Positions 53,074 through 62,568 of a stretch of 64,000 nucleotides of DNA are shown here, in pieces. The notes below the pieces were generated by a model. That model had not been told where the DNA came from and searched no databases. It saw only the letters and a program-made list of their open reading frames with translations. This DNA is from an uncultured Flavobacterium sp. GTDB taxonomy: Bacteria; Bacteroidota; Bacteroidia; Flavobacteriales; Flavobacteriaceae. Each line of letters begins with the position of its first letter. The first letter of the stretch is position 1. The translations under genes were made by a program, and so were the position numbers. Location: assembly GCA_937773775.1 (NCBI GenBank), contig CALJVL010000008.1, positions 62,001-126,000 on the forward strand, written 5' to 3'.

Positions 53074-53763
53074 ATGAAAAAAATAATTCTTTCGGTAATG
53101 ATAATTGCAATGACATCAGTATCATGCAAAAAAAATGAAGACAGTAGCAGAACAGGACAAGCAGCAACAGAATCAAGCTCTGAATTGTATTCTTGCCCAA
53201 TGCATCCTGAAGTTCATGGCAAACAAGGGGAAGCCTGTTCTGTATGCGGTATGGAATTGACGGAGCCATTTACCCCAGCGGCAACCGCTCCTGAAGAAGT
53301 TAAGAAACAAGCGGAACCATTAAGTAAATCATCATTTTCTATTGATGGAATTTTGATCAATTACTTGAAATTAAAAAATGCGCTTGCCAAAGATGATTCT
53401 AAAGAAGCGGCCAATGCGGCAAAAGAATTAAATGCGACTTTTAACAATTTAAAATCTGATAAAATTGAGGCTAAATTTAAAAAGGAGTACGCAGATCTTG
53501 CCGATGATGCCAAAGAACATGCCGCACAGATTGCTGATAATTCAGGAAAAATCGACAGCCAAAGAGCACATTTTGCTATGTTGAGCAAAGACGTTAACGA
53601 ATTGATTAAAATTTTCGGAACAGACATGAAAATATACAGAGACTATTGTCCAATGTACGATCAAGGGAAAAGCGGATATTGGATCAGTGAAACTAAAGAC
53701 ATCAAGAATCCTTATTATGGATCTGAAATGTTGACATGTGGTGGAATTACTAACGAGTGGTAA
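53074..53763 (+). CDS. HMBD plus DUF3347 lipoprotein
   Basis: 229 residues. The lipobox ends at Cys18 (SVSC). A heavy-metal-binding domain follows at about 39-62 (CPMHPEVHG then CSVCGMEL), then a DUF3347 domain (about 88-225) with YCPMYD, WISETKDIKNPYYGSEM and LTCGG. This is the same C-terminal module as in the HMA-DUF3347 protein upstream. The HMBD motif is shared with the CusB-like adaptors encoded downstream. It is likely a periplasmic copper-handling partner of the RND pump, CusF-like in role but not in fold. Confidence 0.87.
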   Translation: MKKIILSVMIIAMTSVSCKKNEDSSRTGQAATESSSELYSCPMHPEVHGKQGEACSVCGMELTEPFTPAATAPEEVKKQAEPLSKSSFSIDGILINYLKLKNALAKDDSKEAANAAKELNATFNNLKSDKIEAKFKKEYADLADDAKEHAAQIADNSGKIDSQRAHFAMLSKDVNELIKIFGTDMKIYRDYCPMYDQGKSGYWISETKDIKNPYYGSEMLTCGGITNEW

Positions 53764-53822
53764 GAGGATTCCATTGGATAGATAAAATGAAAGACAGTCT
53801 TTCATAAAAAGAGTAAGCTATT

Positions 53823-55103
53823 ATGGTAGAAAAATTAATATCATTTTCACTAAGAAACCGAATGGTCGTGTTGATTATTTCAGCCTGTTTATTTGGCTGG
53901 GGTATTTATAGCGTGCAACAGAACCCTATCGATGCCATTCCTGACCTGTCCGAAAACCAAGTCATTGTTTTTACGGAATGGATGGGCAGAAGTCCGCAAG
54001 TGATTGAAGATCAGGTGACATACCCACTGGTTTCCAATCTACAGGGGATACCCAAAATCAAGAACATCCGTGCCTCTTCCATGTTTGGGATGAGTTTTGT
54101 CTATGTAATCTTTGAAGAAAATGTAGATCCATATTGGGCAAGAACCCGTGTATTGGAACGGTTAAATTATGCACAACGTTTGTTGCCTGAAAATGTTGTC
54201 CCCACTCTGGGTCCCGATGGAACCGGTGTAGGCCACATTTTTTGGTATCACTTAGAAACCAATGGGATGGATTTGGGTGAGCAACGCGCCTTGCAGGATT
54301 GGTACGTGAAGTTTGCCCTGCAAACCGTTCCCGGAGTAGCCGAAGTGGCTTCCTTTGGTGGCTTCGAAAAACAATACCAGCTTGTTTTGGACCCTTTAAA
54401 AATGCAGTACTATGATGTTAGTATGATGGAGGTGATGAAAGCTGTAAAAACCAGTAATAATGATGTAGGAGGAAGGAAGTTTGAAATGAGCAATATGTCC
54501 TATGTAGTTAGGGGATTAGGCTATATTAAAAACATAAAAGATGTAGAAGACATTGCTATTAAAAATTATAATTCGGTACCTGTAAAGGTAAGTGATATTG
54601 GCTCAGTGCAAATGGGAGGAGAGTCACGTGTGGGGATTTTTGATGCTAATGGCGAAGGGGAAGTTGTGGGCGGAATCGTAGTGATGCGCTACGGAGAAAA
54701 TGCTGACAAGGTTATAGAGGCCGTAAAGCTCAAAATGAAAGAAGTCGCAAAAGGATTGCCGGAAGGTGTTTCCTTCAAGACTTCCTATGACAGAAGTGTA
54801 CTTATAGAAAAAGCAATCGAATCTGTTAAAGGGACTTTGATAGAGGAAATGATTGTGGTGTCCATTATCGTTTTGCTGTTTCTTTTTCATTGGCGAAGCG
54901 CATTGATAATTTTGATACAATTGCCCATATCCGTTGCCATAGGTTTTATTTTATTGGAGGCTTTCGGGATTTCATCCAATATTATGTCCTTAACGGGTAT
55001 TGCACTGGCAATAGGCGTTGTGGTTGATGATGGAATCGTAATGGTAGAAAATGCCTATCGGACTATCTCTGAGAAACAAGAAGAATTGGACAATAATCAT
55101 TAA
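53823..55103 (+). CDS. cusA: CusA/CzcA-type metal efflux RND pump, N-terminal part (split gene)
   Basis: 426 residues forming the first third of a heavy-metal RND pump: TM1 (VVLIISACLFGWGIY), the NPIDAIPDLSENQVIV segment, the porter subdomains PN1/PN2, and TM2 to TM4, ending just after GVVVDDGIVMVENAYRT with the proton-relay acidic residues. An in-frame TAA ends it in the cytoplasmic TM4-TM5 loop. The next ORF, in the same frame, is the remainder. Together they make about 1075 codons, normal for CusA. It could be a pseudogene, a sequence error or a two-chain pump. Confidence 0.9.
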   Translation: MVEKLISFSLRNRMVVLIISACLFGWGIYSVQQNPIDAIPDLSENQVIVFTEWMGRSPQVIEDQVTYPLVSNLQGIPKIKNIRASSMFGMSFVYVIFEENVDPYWARTRVLERLNYAQRLLPENVVPTLGPDGTGVGHIFWYHLETNGMDLGEQRALQDWYVKFALQTVPGVAEVASFGGFEKQYQLVLDPLKMQYYDVSMMEVMKAVKTSNNDVGGRKFEMSNMSYVVRGLGYIKNIKDVEDIAIKNYNSVPVKVSDIGSVQMGGESRVGIFDANGEGEVVGGIVVMRYGENADKVIEAVKLKMKEVAKGLPEGVSFKTSYDRSVLIEKAIESVKGTLIEEMIVVSIIVLLFLFHWRSALIILIQLPISVAIGFILLEAFGISSNIMSLTGIALAIGVVVDDGIVMVENAYRTISEKQEELDNNH

Positions 55104-55109
55104 TTAACA

Positions 55110-57050
55110 GTGATGAAAAAATTATTTAAAAACATATTCAAAAAACAGCACGATCCACTGCCTCCCGAAGAGAGAATGAAGCTGATTGAGAACTCATCAA
55201 AATTAGTTGGACCCGGTGTGTTTTATTCCACGTTAATTGTGATCGCTTCCTTTTTGCCTGTTTTTTTATTGACGGGAATGGAAGGAAAGTTATTCAGTCC
55301 GCTGGCCTGGACAAAGTCATTTATATTAATCGTAGATGCTTTTTTAGCCATAACACTTACTCCAGTTCTAATTAGCTTTTTGCTGAAAGGAAAACTTCGT
55401 CCCGAAAGTAAGAATCCAATTAACAGAAAACTGGAAAGTATCTATACGCCTATTTTGACTTTTTGTCTCAAATGGAGAAAATCAGTATTGGCGGTAAATA
55501 TCGTTGCTTTATTAATAGGTGGTTTGATGTTTACCCGACTGGGATCCGAATTTATGCCGCCTTTAGATGAAGGTAGTATTTTATTTATGCCTGTAACCTT
55601 GCCCGATGTTTCTAATGGAGAGGTAAAACGAATATTGCAGGTTCAGGACAAATTGATAAAATCGATTCCGGAGGTTACCCATGTTTTGGGAAAAGCGGGT
55701 AGAGCTAATACCGCAACAGACAACAGTCCGATTAGCATGATCGAGACCATAATTTTGCTGAAGCCACAGAATGAATGGAGAAAAGGAATAACGAAAAGCG
55801 ATATCATTACCGAAATAAATAATAAGTTACAAATTCCTGGAGTGACGAATGGTTTCACGCAGCCGATCATTAATCGAATTAATATGCTTTCTACGGGTAT
55901 CAGAACCGATGTGGGAATAAAAATATATGGTGCCAGTTTAGACACCATAGATGTTCTATCCCAAAAAATTAAAAAAGCATTGGAAGGTACCGAGGGAGTA
56001 AAAGATTTATTTGCGGAACCAATAACTGGAGGCAAATATATTGATATTGTCGCCAAGCGAGAAGTGATAGGCAGGTATGGTCTTAGCGTTGATGATGTTA
56101 ATAGTGTTGTAGAAGCCGCCATTGGCGGGATGACATTAACGACAACTATCGAGGGAAGAGAGCGGTTTTCAGTCAATGCAAGATATGCGCAAGAATATAG
56201 AAACAGTCTTGAATCCCTAAAAAAACTTCAGGTTCAGACAATGGAATACGGACCTATTCCATTGGAGGCTGTTGCGGATATAAAAATAAGTGATGGGCCT
56301 CCGATGATTAATAGCGAAAATGCCATGCTTCGTGGGAGCGTTTTGTTTAATGTTCGTGGTCGGGACTTAGGGAGTACCGTGAAGGAAGCCCAGGACAAGC
56401 TAAATGCAATGATTACTAAAATGCCAAAAGGCTATTATATGCAATGGAGCGGACAATGGGAAAACCAAATTCGGGCTAACAAAACATTAAGCCTGATTTT
56501 ACCTCTGGTTGTCATCATTATATTCTTGATTTTATACTTTACCTATCGCTCCATGAAGGAGGCGTTCATCACGATGATTACTGTGCCATTTGCTTTAATT
56601 GGAGGGATTTTCATGGTTTACTTTTATGACATTAATCTATCGGTGGCGGTCGCTGTTGGTTTCATCGCTTTGTTTGGCCTGGCTATTGAAACTGCGATGT
56701 TGATTACGATTTATTTAAATGAAGCCATGGTCAAAATGGTGGAAAAACATGGAAACAGTAGGGAGACACTTACGGAAGACATATTACGGGACTATATTAT
56801 TTTTGGCTCTGCAAAAAGATTGCGTCCTAAGTTAATGACGGTATCGGTCGCTTTGTTTGGGTTAATCCCCATTTTATGGTCAACAGGAACTGGGGCTGAT
56901 GTAATGATTCCTATTACGGTCCCACTTATTGGAGGGACAATCACCTCAACTATTTATGTATTATTAGTAACGCCAGTTGTTTTTGAAATGACAAAATTAC
57001 GCGAATTAAGAACAAAAGGTAAAATAGATATTATCGATGCGAAACATTAA
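55110..57050 (+). CDS. cusA: CusA/CzcA-type metal efflux RND pump, C-terminal part (split gene)
   Basis: 646 residues from GTG at 55110 or ATG at 55113, 6 nt after the stop of the first part and in the same frame. It starts with a basic, amphipathic segment (MKKLFKNIFKKQ), then the loop before TM5 (GVFYSTLIVIASFLPVFLLTG), TM5 and TM6, the PC1/PC2 porter domain and TM7-TM12. Methionines likely to contact Cu(I)/Ag(I) appear in SPISMIET and INMLSTGIRT. It overlaps the TolC gene by 14 nt, and the close spacing would allow coupled translation of the two halves. Confidence 0.9.
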   Translation: MMKKLFKNIFKKQHDPLPPEERMKLIENSSKLVGPGVFYSTLIVIASFLPVFLLTGMEGKLFSPLAWTKSFILIVDAFLAITLTPVLISFLLKGKLRPESKNPINRKLESIYTPILTFCLKWRKSVLAVNIVALLIGGLMFTRLGSEFMPPLDEGSILFMPVTLPDVSNGEVKRILQVQDKLIKSIPEVTHVLGKAGRANTATDNSPISMIETIILLKPQNEWRKGITKSDIITEINNKLQIPGVTNGFTQPIINRINMLSTGIRTDVGIKIYGASLDTIDVLSQKIKKALEGTEGVKDLFAEPITGGKYIDIVAKREVIGRYGLSVDDVNSVVEAAIGGMTLTTTIEGRERFSVNARYAQEYRNSLESLKKLQVQTMEYGPIPLEAVADIKISDGPPMINSENAMLRGSVLFNVRGRDLGSTVKEAQDKLNAMITKMPKGYYMQWSGQWENQIRANKTLSLILPLVVIIIFLILYFTYRSMKEAFITMITVPFALIGGIFMVYFYDINLSVAVAVGFIALFGLAIETAMLITIYLNEAMVKMVEKHGNSRETLTEDILRDYIIFGSAKRLRPKLMTVSVALFGLIPILWSTGTGADVMIPITVPLIGGTITSTIYVLLVTPVVFEMTKLRELRTKGKIDIIDAKH

Positions 57051-58290
57051 AAAGTATATCATTATAGGTTGTTTGATTTTTGGCTTTGCTAATGTAAATG
57101 GGCAAACACTTTCTTTGGATGCCGTTTTGAGCAGCATTAAAACCAATAACCCACAGTTGAAAATGTATGATGCCGACATTCAAAGTATGAATGCAGCTGC
57201 CAAAGGAGCAAAAACCTGGATGCCACCGCAAATTAACACTGGTTTGTTTATGGCGCCTTACGACGTAAAAATGTGGAATGCGAACGAAATGAATCAAGGG
57301 ATGGGGGCTTATATGCTAGGCTTTACGCAAATGATTCCCAATGCTGCTAAACTGAAGGCCGATTCTGATTATATGAATGCCATGTCTTCAGTAGAAGCCG
57401 AAAACAAAAGTTACACCGTCAATCAGTTGAATGCCGTGGCAAAGGCAAACTATTACCAATGGATAGTATTGGATAAAAAAATAAAAATTGCTAATGACAA
57501 TTTGTTGCTTTTGGAGTATATGATAAAGAGTATGGAAATACGCTATCAGTACAACATGGATAAACTGCCAACGTATTATAAGGCGAAATCGCAATACAGT
57601 GGATTGCAAAGCATGTTGGTCATGATGCAAAACAGTGTATCCCAAAAAAGAATTGGGCTGAACACCTTAATGGCAAGGGATAAAAACACGGTCTTCGAAA
57701 TCGATCCGACCTATACATTAAACGAATATGATGTAATGGAATCAGACAGTACTTCGCTTTCTCAAAACCGGAGCGATGTGCAAGCGATCGAAAGAACAAT
57801 AGAATTGAATCAGTTGAAAATTATAATTGAAAAATCGAAATTGTTGCCGGAGTTTGGCGTGAAATACGATCATATGTTTGCTTTTGGCGACCGTCCGCAG
57901 CAATTTTCATTGATGGGTATGGTGAGCATTCCGATGCCTTGGTCCACAAAAATGAATAAAGCGACGATCAATAGTATCAAGATAAAAAACGAAAGTTTGG
58001 AATGGCAAAAACAAATGATTCTAAATGAGGCATCGGGTATGATTTTAGGGATGCAAACCGAATTTAAAAATCTTAAAAGGCAGTATGATATTGTTGAAAA
58101 AAGTATTATTCCAGCATTGCGAAGAAATTATGACACAGCAATTCTTGCATGGCAAAACAACACGGGTGATTTGTTTGTCGTGTTGGATTCATGGGAAGCA
58201 TTAAACATGGCTCATATCGACAAATTGGATAAACTTCAGGCTATTTTGAGTACTCAGGTAGAAATCGAAAAACAACTCGAAACGAAATAA
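57037..58290 (+). CDS. TolC/CusC-type outer membrane channel
   Basis: 417 residues with a signal peptide (MRNIKKYIIIGCLIFGFANVNGQ) and the two-fold helical repeat of TolC-family proteins (LDAVLSSIKTNNPQLKMYDADIQ; IELNQLKIIIEKSKLLPEFG). Methionines are frequent in the N-terminal third (MNAMSSVEA, MAPYDVKMWN), which fits a copper/silver efflux duct but is not proof. It overlaps the CusA C-terminal gene by 14 nt and ends 2 nt before the first adaptor. Confidence 0.9.
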   Translation: MRNIKKYIIIGCLIFGFANVNGQTLSLDAVLSSIKTNNPQLKMYDADIQSMNAAAKGAKTWMPPQINTGLFMAPYDVKMWNANEMNQGMGAYMLGFTQMIPNAAKLKADSDYMNAMSSVEAENKSYTVNQLNAVAKANYYQWIVLDKKIKIANDNLLLLEYMIKSMEIRYQYNMDKLPTYYKAKSQYSGLQSMLVMMQNSVSQKRIGLNTLMARDKNTVFEIDPTYTLNEYDVMESDSTSLSQNRSDVQAIERTIELNQLKIIIEKSKLLPEFGVKYDHMFAFGDRPQQFSLMGMVSIPMPWSTKMNKATINSIKIKNESLEWQKQMILNEASGMILGMQTEFKNLKRQYDIVEKSIIPALRRNYDTAILAWQNNTGDLFVVLDSWEALNMAHIDKLDKLQAILSTQVEIEKQLETK

Positions 58291-58292
58291 TT

Positions 58293-59540
58293 ATGAATAA
58301 ATTTTTAAAATATAGTTTGTTGGCTATCGCGGTTCTGACTGTTGGATTCACCATTTATTATTTTGTGGAAAAATCAAATAATCAAACTGCGCATTTACGC
58401 AAGGAGGAGATTTACACATGTCCTATGCATCCTCAAATCATAAGAAACGAGCTGGGGAATTGCCCCATTTGTGGAATGAATTTGGTGAAAAAAGTGAGCG
58501 AAAAACAGCCTGAGGAAAGTCATTCGATAGAACATTTATTGCGACCGACAGATCTATTTGTGGTGGGGGATTTTTTAACGACGACACCTAAAGACACGAC
58601 GATAAGCAGCGAGATACATTTACCGGGACTTGTTGCCTACGATCCTAATTCGTCGGTAAACATAGCTGCAAGAATCGGTGGTAGGATAGAAAAAATGTAT
58701 GTGAATTACAAGTTTCAAAAAGTGAATAAAGGCCAAAAATTATTTGATTTGTACAGCCCAGAATTACTGACAGAGCAGCAAAATTATATTTATTTGATAT
58801 CCAATGACCCAGAAAATGCTTCAATCATAGAAGCATCAAAACAAAAATTATTGCTTTACGGAATGAGCGCCCAGCAAATTAATTCATTGGCTGCAGCGAA
58901 AAGAGTAAATCCGGTAGTGACCATTTACAGTCCAAGTAGCGGGATTGTAGAAGGAACGGAAAGCATGGACAAAAGCACAATAGGGAATATGCAAAGCGCC
59001 GAGACAACAACGACTTCTTTGTCTTTAAAGGAGGGAGATTATATCAAGAAAAACGAAGTTGTTTTTACATTGGTGAATACGGATAAAGTTTGGGGTGTCT
59101 TTAATGTTATACAAGGCTACAACAGTCTGGTAAAAGTCAATCAGCCAATCAGAATTTCATCCGAGTTAGACGAAAAGGATTATTTCAATGCGAAAGTGAA
59201 CTTTGTCGAGACACAACTCAACCAAAACGAAAAAACCAATCGAGTGAGGGTGTATCTCAATAATAAAAATTTAAAACTTCCCGTCGGTTTGAGACTGCAG
59301 GGAATTATAGAAACAAATCCAATAAAAGGAATTTGGCTGAGAAAACAGGCTTTGGTAAGCATAGGAAACAAAAAGATAGTTTTTGTCAAGAAAGAGAATG
59401 GTTTTAAAACGGCAGTGATAAGAACAGGAATCGAAATCAATGACTTTGTTCAAGTTATCGAAGGGGTCTCTAGCGGGGATAGCCTTGCCAGAAATGCGCA
59501 GTATTTGATCGATAGCGGAAGCTTTATAAAAACGGAATAA
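58293..59540 (+). CDS. CusB-type efflux RND periplasmic adaptor with HMBD domain (first)
   Basis: 415 residues. The membrane anchor (YSLLAIAVLTVGFTIYYF) is followed by a heavy-metal-binding domain at 41-64 (YTCPMHPQI and CPICGMNL). Then come the CusB membrane-proximal, barrel, lipoyl (IAARIGGRIEKMYVNYKFQKV) and helical domains. Adaptors of this type bind Cu(I)/Ag(I) and activate CusA. It forms a tandem pair with the next gene. Confidence 0.92.
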   Translation: MNKFLKYSLLAIAVLTVGFTIYYFVEKSNNQTAHLRKEEIYTCPMHPQIIRNELGNCPICGMNLVKKVSEKQPEESHSIEHLLRPTDLFVVGDFLTTTPKDTTISSEIHLPGLVAYDPNSSVNIAARIGGRIEKMYVNYKFQKVNKGQKLFDLYSPELLTEQQNYIYLISNDPENASIIEASKQKLLLYGMSAQQINSLAAAKRVNPVVTIYSPSSGIVEGTESMDKSTIGNMQSAETTTTSLSLKEGDYIKKNEVVFTLVNTDKVWGVFNVIQGYNSLVKVNQPIRISSELDEKDYFNAKVNFVETQLNQNEKTNRVRVYLNNKNLKLPVGLRLQGIIETNPIKGIWLRKQALVSIGNKKIVFVKKENGFKTAVIRTGIEINDFVQVIEGVSSGDSLARNAQYLIDSGSFIKTE

Positions 59541-59542
59541 TT

Positions 59543-60757
59543 ATGAAAAATATAAAAAAAATTAGTTTTCTATTTATAGTATTCGTCGTGCTTGCTGCCT
59601 GCAACGGCAAAAACAAGGAAGAACGTAGTGCACTTCAGGCGGAAGAAAATATTTATTATACCTGTTCGATGGATACCCAAGTTAAGGAGGACAAACCGGG
59701 GAAATGCCCTATTTGTCACATGGACCTAACACCAATGAAGAAGGACAATTCCGCTTCTAATGAGATTGCGCTAAGTGACCAACAGATAAAACTGGGTAAT
59801 ATCAGTGTAATGACGATTTCTGAATCGGAAAATAGTCTGGTAGAAAATTACAATGGGGTTTTGACGATTGATCCGCAGGGAATGAAAACCATTTCTGCTA
59901 GGGTTATGGGGCGAATCGAGAAATTATACTTTAAAACTGAGGGGGATTACATCCAAAAAAACCAGGCTGTTTACCAGATCTACAGTGAAGATATTGCTAT
60001 AGCTAAACAAGATTATTTCACGGCATATAAACAGTTGTCCATGCCTGGCGATTTTGGTAAAAATGCAAAAAGCATGTTGAATGCGGCCAAGCAAAAGCTA
60101 CTGTTCTTTGGCTTGTCAAGTAGCCAAATCGAAAGTATTAAAACGAGTTCCCAAATTTCGCCCTACACTACTTTTTATAGTACCCATAGCGGTTATGTTT
60201 CGGAAATTACGGTAACAGAAGGTAGTTATGTTATGGAGGGCGCTGCCATAATTAAAGTAGCTAATTTAAATAGTCTCTGGCTTGAAACACAAGTAAACGT
60301 GAACTATGTTAAAAGTCTAAAAATAGGACAGTTGGCAAAGCTGTCTTTTGCGGATTATCCGAATAAAGAAATTAACGCAAAAATATCGTTCATCAATCCA
60401 GAGATAAATCCGGATTCCAGATTGCTATTAATCAGAATGGAAGTGCCCAATCCAAATTTACTTTTAAAACCTGGCATGCAGGCAGTAGCCAGACTAACGC
60501 AATCCAATCTAAAAGGAATGTTTATTCCTATCGATGCGGTAATCAGGGAAGAAAATGCCACCTATATCTGGGTCGAAAAAAGCCATGGTATTTTTGAAAA
60601 TGTAATGGTCGAAACTGGAGCGGAGTCGGAAGGAATGATTGAAATTAAATCAGCTTTAGATCCAACCAAAAAAGTGGTGATTACTGGAGCTTATGCTATC
60701 AACAGCGAGTATAAATTTCGCAAAGGGAGTGATCCCATGGCAGGAATGGACATGTAA
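59543..60757 (+). CDS. CusB-type efflux RND periplasmic adaptor lipoprotein with variant HMBD (second)
   Basis: 404 residues. The lipobox VVLAAC gives Cys20 as the lipid anchor instead of a transmembrane helix. The HMBD at about 38-62 is a variant: CSMDTQV replaces CPMHP and CPICHMDL replaces CPICGM. The adaptor core is complete (KTISARVMGRIEKLYFKTEGDYI; LLLKPGMQAVARL), with a Met-rich C-terminus (DPMAGMDM). It starts 2 nt after the first adaptor and ends the pump operon. Confidence 0.92.
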   Translation: MKNIKKISFLFIVFVVLAACNGKNKEERSALQAEENIYYTCSMDTQVKEDKPGKCPICHMDLTPMKKDNSASNEIALSDQQIKLGNISVMTISESENSLVENYNGVLTIDPQGMKTISARVMGRIEKLYFKTEGDYIQKNQAVYQIYSEDIAIAKQDYFTAYKQLSMPGDFGKNAKSMLNAAKQKLLFFGLSSSQIESIKTSSQISPYTTFYSTHSGYVSEITVTEGSYVMEGAAIIKVANLNSLWLETQVNVNYVKSLKIGQLAKLSFADYPNKEINAKISFINPEINPDSRLLLIRMEVPNPNLLLKPGMQAVARLTQSNLKGMFIPIDAVIREENATYIWVEKSHGIFENVMVETGAESEGMIEIKSALDPTKKVVITGAYAINSEYKFRKGSDPMAGMDM

Positions 60758-60876
60758 GTAAGCTAGAGTCTGAAAAATGTGGACATGAGTAAGGCTGAGC
60801 TAACGAAGTAATTCATGCTTACGGAAATCATGAGCGATTATTTTCTTGTAATTATTGACTTTTACCATTGTTTATG

Positions 60877-60899
60877 AGCCCGGGTTTCTAATCCGAGCT
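60877..60899 (+). other. Short hairpin between the pump operon and the acyl-CoA synthetase gene
   Basis: AGCCCGGGTT-TCT-AATCCGAGCT forms a 10-bp stem using two G-T wobbles, so it pairs well only as plus-strand RNA. There is no T run, so it is not a standard terminator. The rest of 60758-60927 shows nothing. Confidence 0.3.
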
Positions 60900-60927
60900 A
60901 TCTGGTGCAACGGCATTTTAATTTTAT

Positions 60928-62568
60928 TTACTCAAAAATCACTTTATCTTCATTCTCAAACCATGATTTATAAAATTCCCGATGGATTTTCTCAATAGCG
61001 TTACGTTTCACTTTCATAGTTGGCGTCGTTAATCCGTTATCAATATTCCAATCTTCTTGCATGACAACCACTTTTTCGATCTTTTCATGCTTTTCAATAT
61101 GCAGGTTCGTCAAATTCATCGTTGCAATTAACTCGGCACATAATGATGCTCTGGATTTGGCCTTGCCTAATTCTGACAAGGTAATCAACGCTATGGGTTG
61201 CGGGATTCCAGTTCCCACGAGACATATTTGATCAATATCTTTATTTACGGACATTTTTAGTTCTAATGGCGAAGGAGAGATGTATTTGCCCTTGTCTGTT
61301 TTAAACTGGTCTTTAACTCGGCCCGTAATGGTCAAAAAGCCATCATGGTCATACTCTCCTATATCTCCGGTTTTAAAAAAACCTTCTTCATCAAAAACGG
61401 AAGCGGTAAAGTCGGGTGCTTTGTAATAACCCTTCATTAAACATTGATTTTTGATGCAAATTTCACCTTCAGGAGATAGTTTAACGCTTACATTGTCAAC
61501 GGCCTTTCCTACTGTCCCGACCCTGTTTTCAGTTGGTGTGTTGAAATGTGAAATAATAGTGTCTTCGGTCATGCCGTATCCTTCTAGAATTGTAATTCCA
61601 ATAGTTTCAAACCAATTCACTAAACTTGGAGCTATTGGTGCTGCTCCCGAAATAATAAATTTTGCTTCTCGCAATCCTAATTTCTGCTGAAGCTTTTTCT
61701 TGATGATCCCATTTACTATAGGAATTTTTAGCAGCATACTTAGTCTTTTTTGCGGAATCTTCTCCAATATTTTTTCTTGAAACTTGGCGTATATTCTCGG
61801 TACCGCAAAAATAAAAATGGGTTGTGTGCGCTCTAAATCTGAGGCGAAAGTTTGCAAAGACTCAGGAAAAGTAACTGTAGCTCCAATCGCAAAACTTACG
61901 GTTTCCAGCACACGTTCTGCTATATGAGCAATTGGTAAGAAAGAAAATAGTTTCGAATTATCTGCTAAAGGTAACCGCAAGTAAATAGCTTTAATACTTT
62001 CCATAAAATTATTTACCGTATGCATTACTCCTTTTGGCTCCCCTGTTGTACCTGAGGTGTAGATGATGGTATATAGGTCATCTGGTTTTTGGATATGAAC
62101 ATTTATGATTTCTTGTCCATTTGAAACTAGATCTTCCCACAGTACTCCCACAGCATCCCCATAAAGGCCCACGCAGATTTTATGTATGTCGGGAATGCCC
62201 GATTGCTGTGATGCAAGACTGTCTTGCTTTCCTATAATAATAGCCTTGCTGTCACTATGGACTAAAATTTGATTAACGGAATCGGCGTTAAGAGATGGAT
62301 AAATAGGGATGGAAACATGCCCTGACATCATAATAGCTAAATCGGCCATATGCCAATGTGCACAGTTTTTAGAGATTAAAGCAATATGACTCCTTTTCGG
62401 TAGATTAAAGTTTTTTATTCCATTGGCAATCTTGCGCGACTCTTGACCAGCTCTGGCAAAAGTATAGTTAATGATTTTGCCGTCAACAGGTTGTTTTAAA
62501 AAAACTGCATTTGGTGTTTTCTTTTCCCAATATTGAAAGGCTTCTAAAGGTGAACCAAAGTTTTGCAT
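60928..62568 (-). CDS. AMP-forming acyl-CoA synthetase (long-chain fatty acid-CoA ligase type)
   Basis: A 546-residue adenylate-forming enzyme. The ATP loop YTSGTTGEPKGVMHT, EGYGMTEDT, the GFFKTGDIGEYD region (KTGD) and ITGRVKDQFKTDKGKYISP are in order, the last placing it among FadD15-like long-chain ligases. It activates fatty acids to acyl-CoA. It is slightly shorter than the usual 590-600 residues, with a compact C-terminal domain, but all core motifs are kept. It is unrelated to the metal genes on either side and opposite in strand. Confidence 0.93.
   Translation of the reverse strand: MQNFGSPLEAFQYWEKKTPNAVFLKQPVDGKIINYTFARAGQESRKIANGIKNFNLPKRSHIALISKNCAHWHMADLAIMMSGHVSIPIYPSLNADSVNQILVHSDSKAIIIGKQDSLASQQSGIPDIHKICVGLYGDAVGVLWEDLVSNGQEIINVHIQKPDDLYTIIYTSGTTGEPKGVMHTVNNFMESIKAIYLRLPLADNSKLFSFLPIAHIAERVLETVSFAIGATVTFPESLQTFASDLERTQPIFIFAVPRIYAKFQEKILEKIPQKRLSMLLKIPIVNGIIKKKLQQKLGLREAKFIISGAAPIAPSLVNWFETIGITILEGYGMTEDTIISHFNTPTENRVGTVGKAVDNVSVKLSPEGEICIKNQCLMKGYYKAPDFTASVFDEEGFFKTGDIGEYDHDGFLTITGRVKDQFKTDKGKYISPSPLELKMSVNKDIDQICLVGTGIPQPIALITLSELGKAKSRASLCAELIATMNLTNLHIEKHEKIEKVVVMQEDWNIDNGLTTPTMKVKRNAIEKIHREFYKSWFENEDKVIFE

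Noticed and set aside
55643-56176. 177-residue minus-strand ORF inside the CusA C-terminal gene
   Set aside because: Shadow of a conserved RND porter domain; no signal peptide, motif or promoter.
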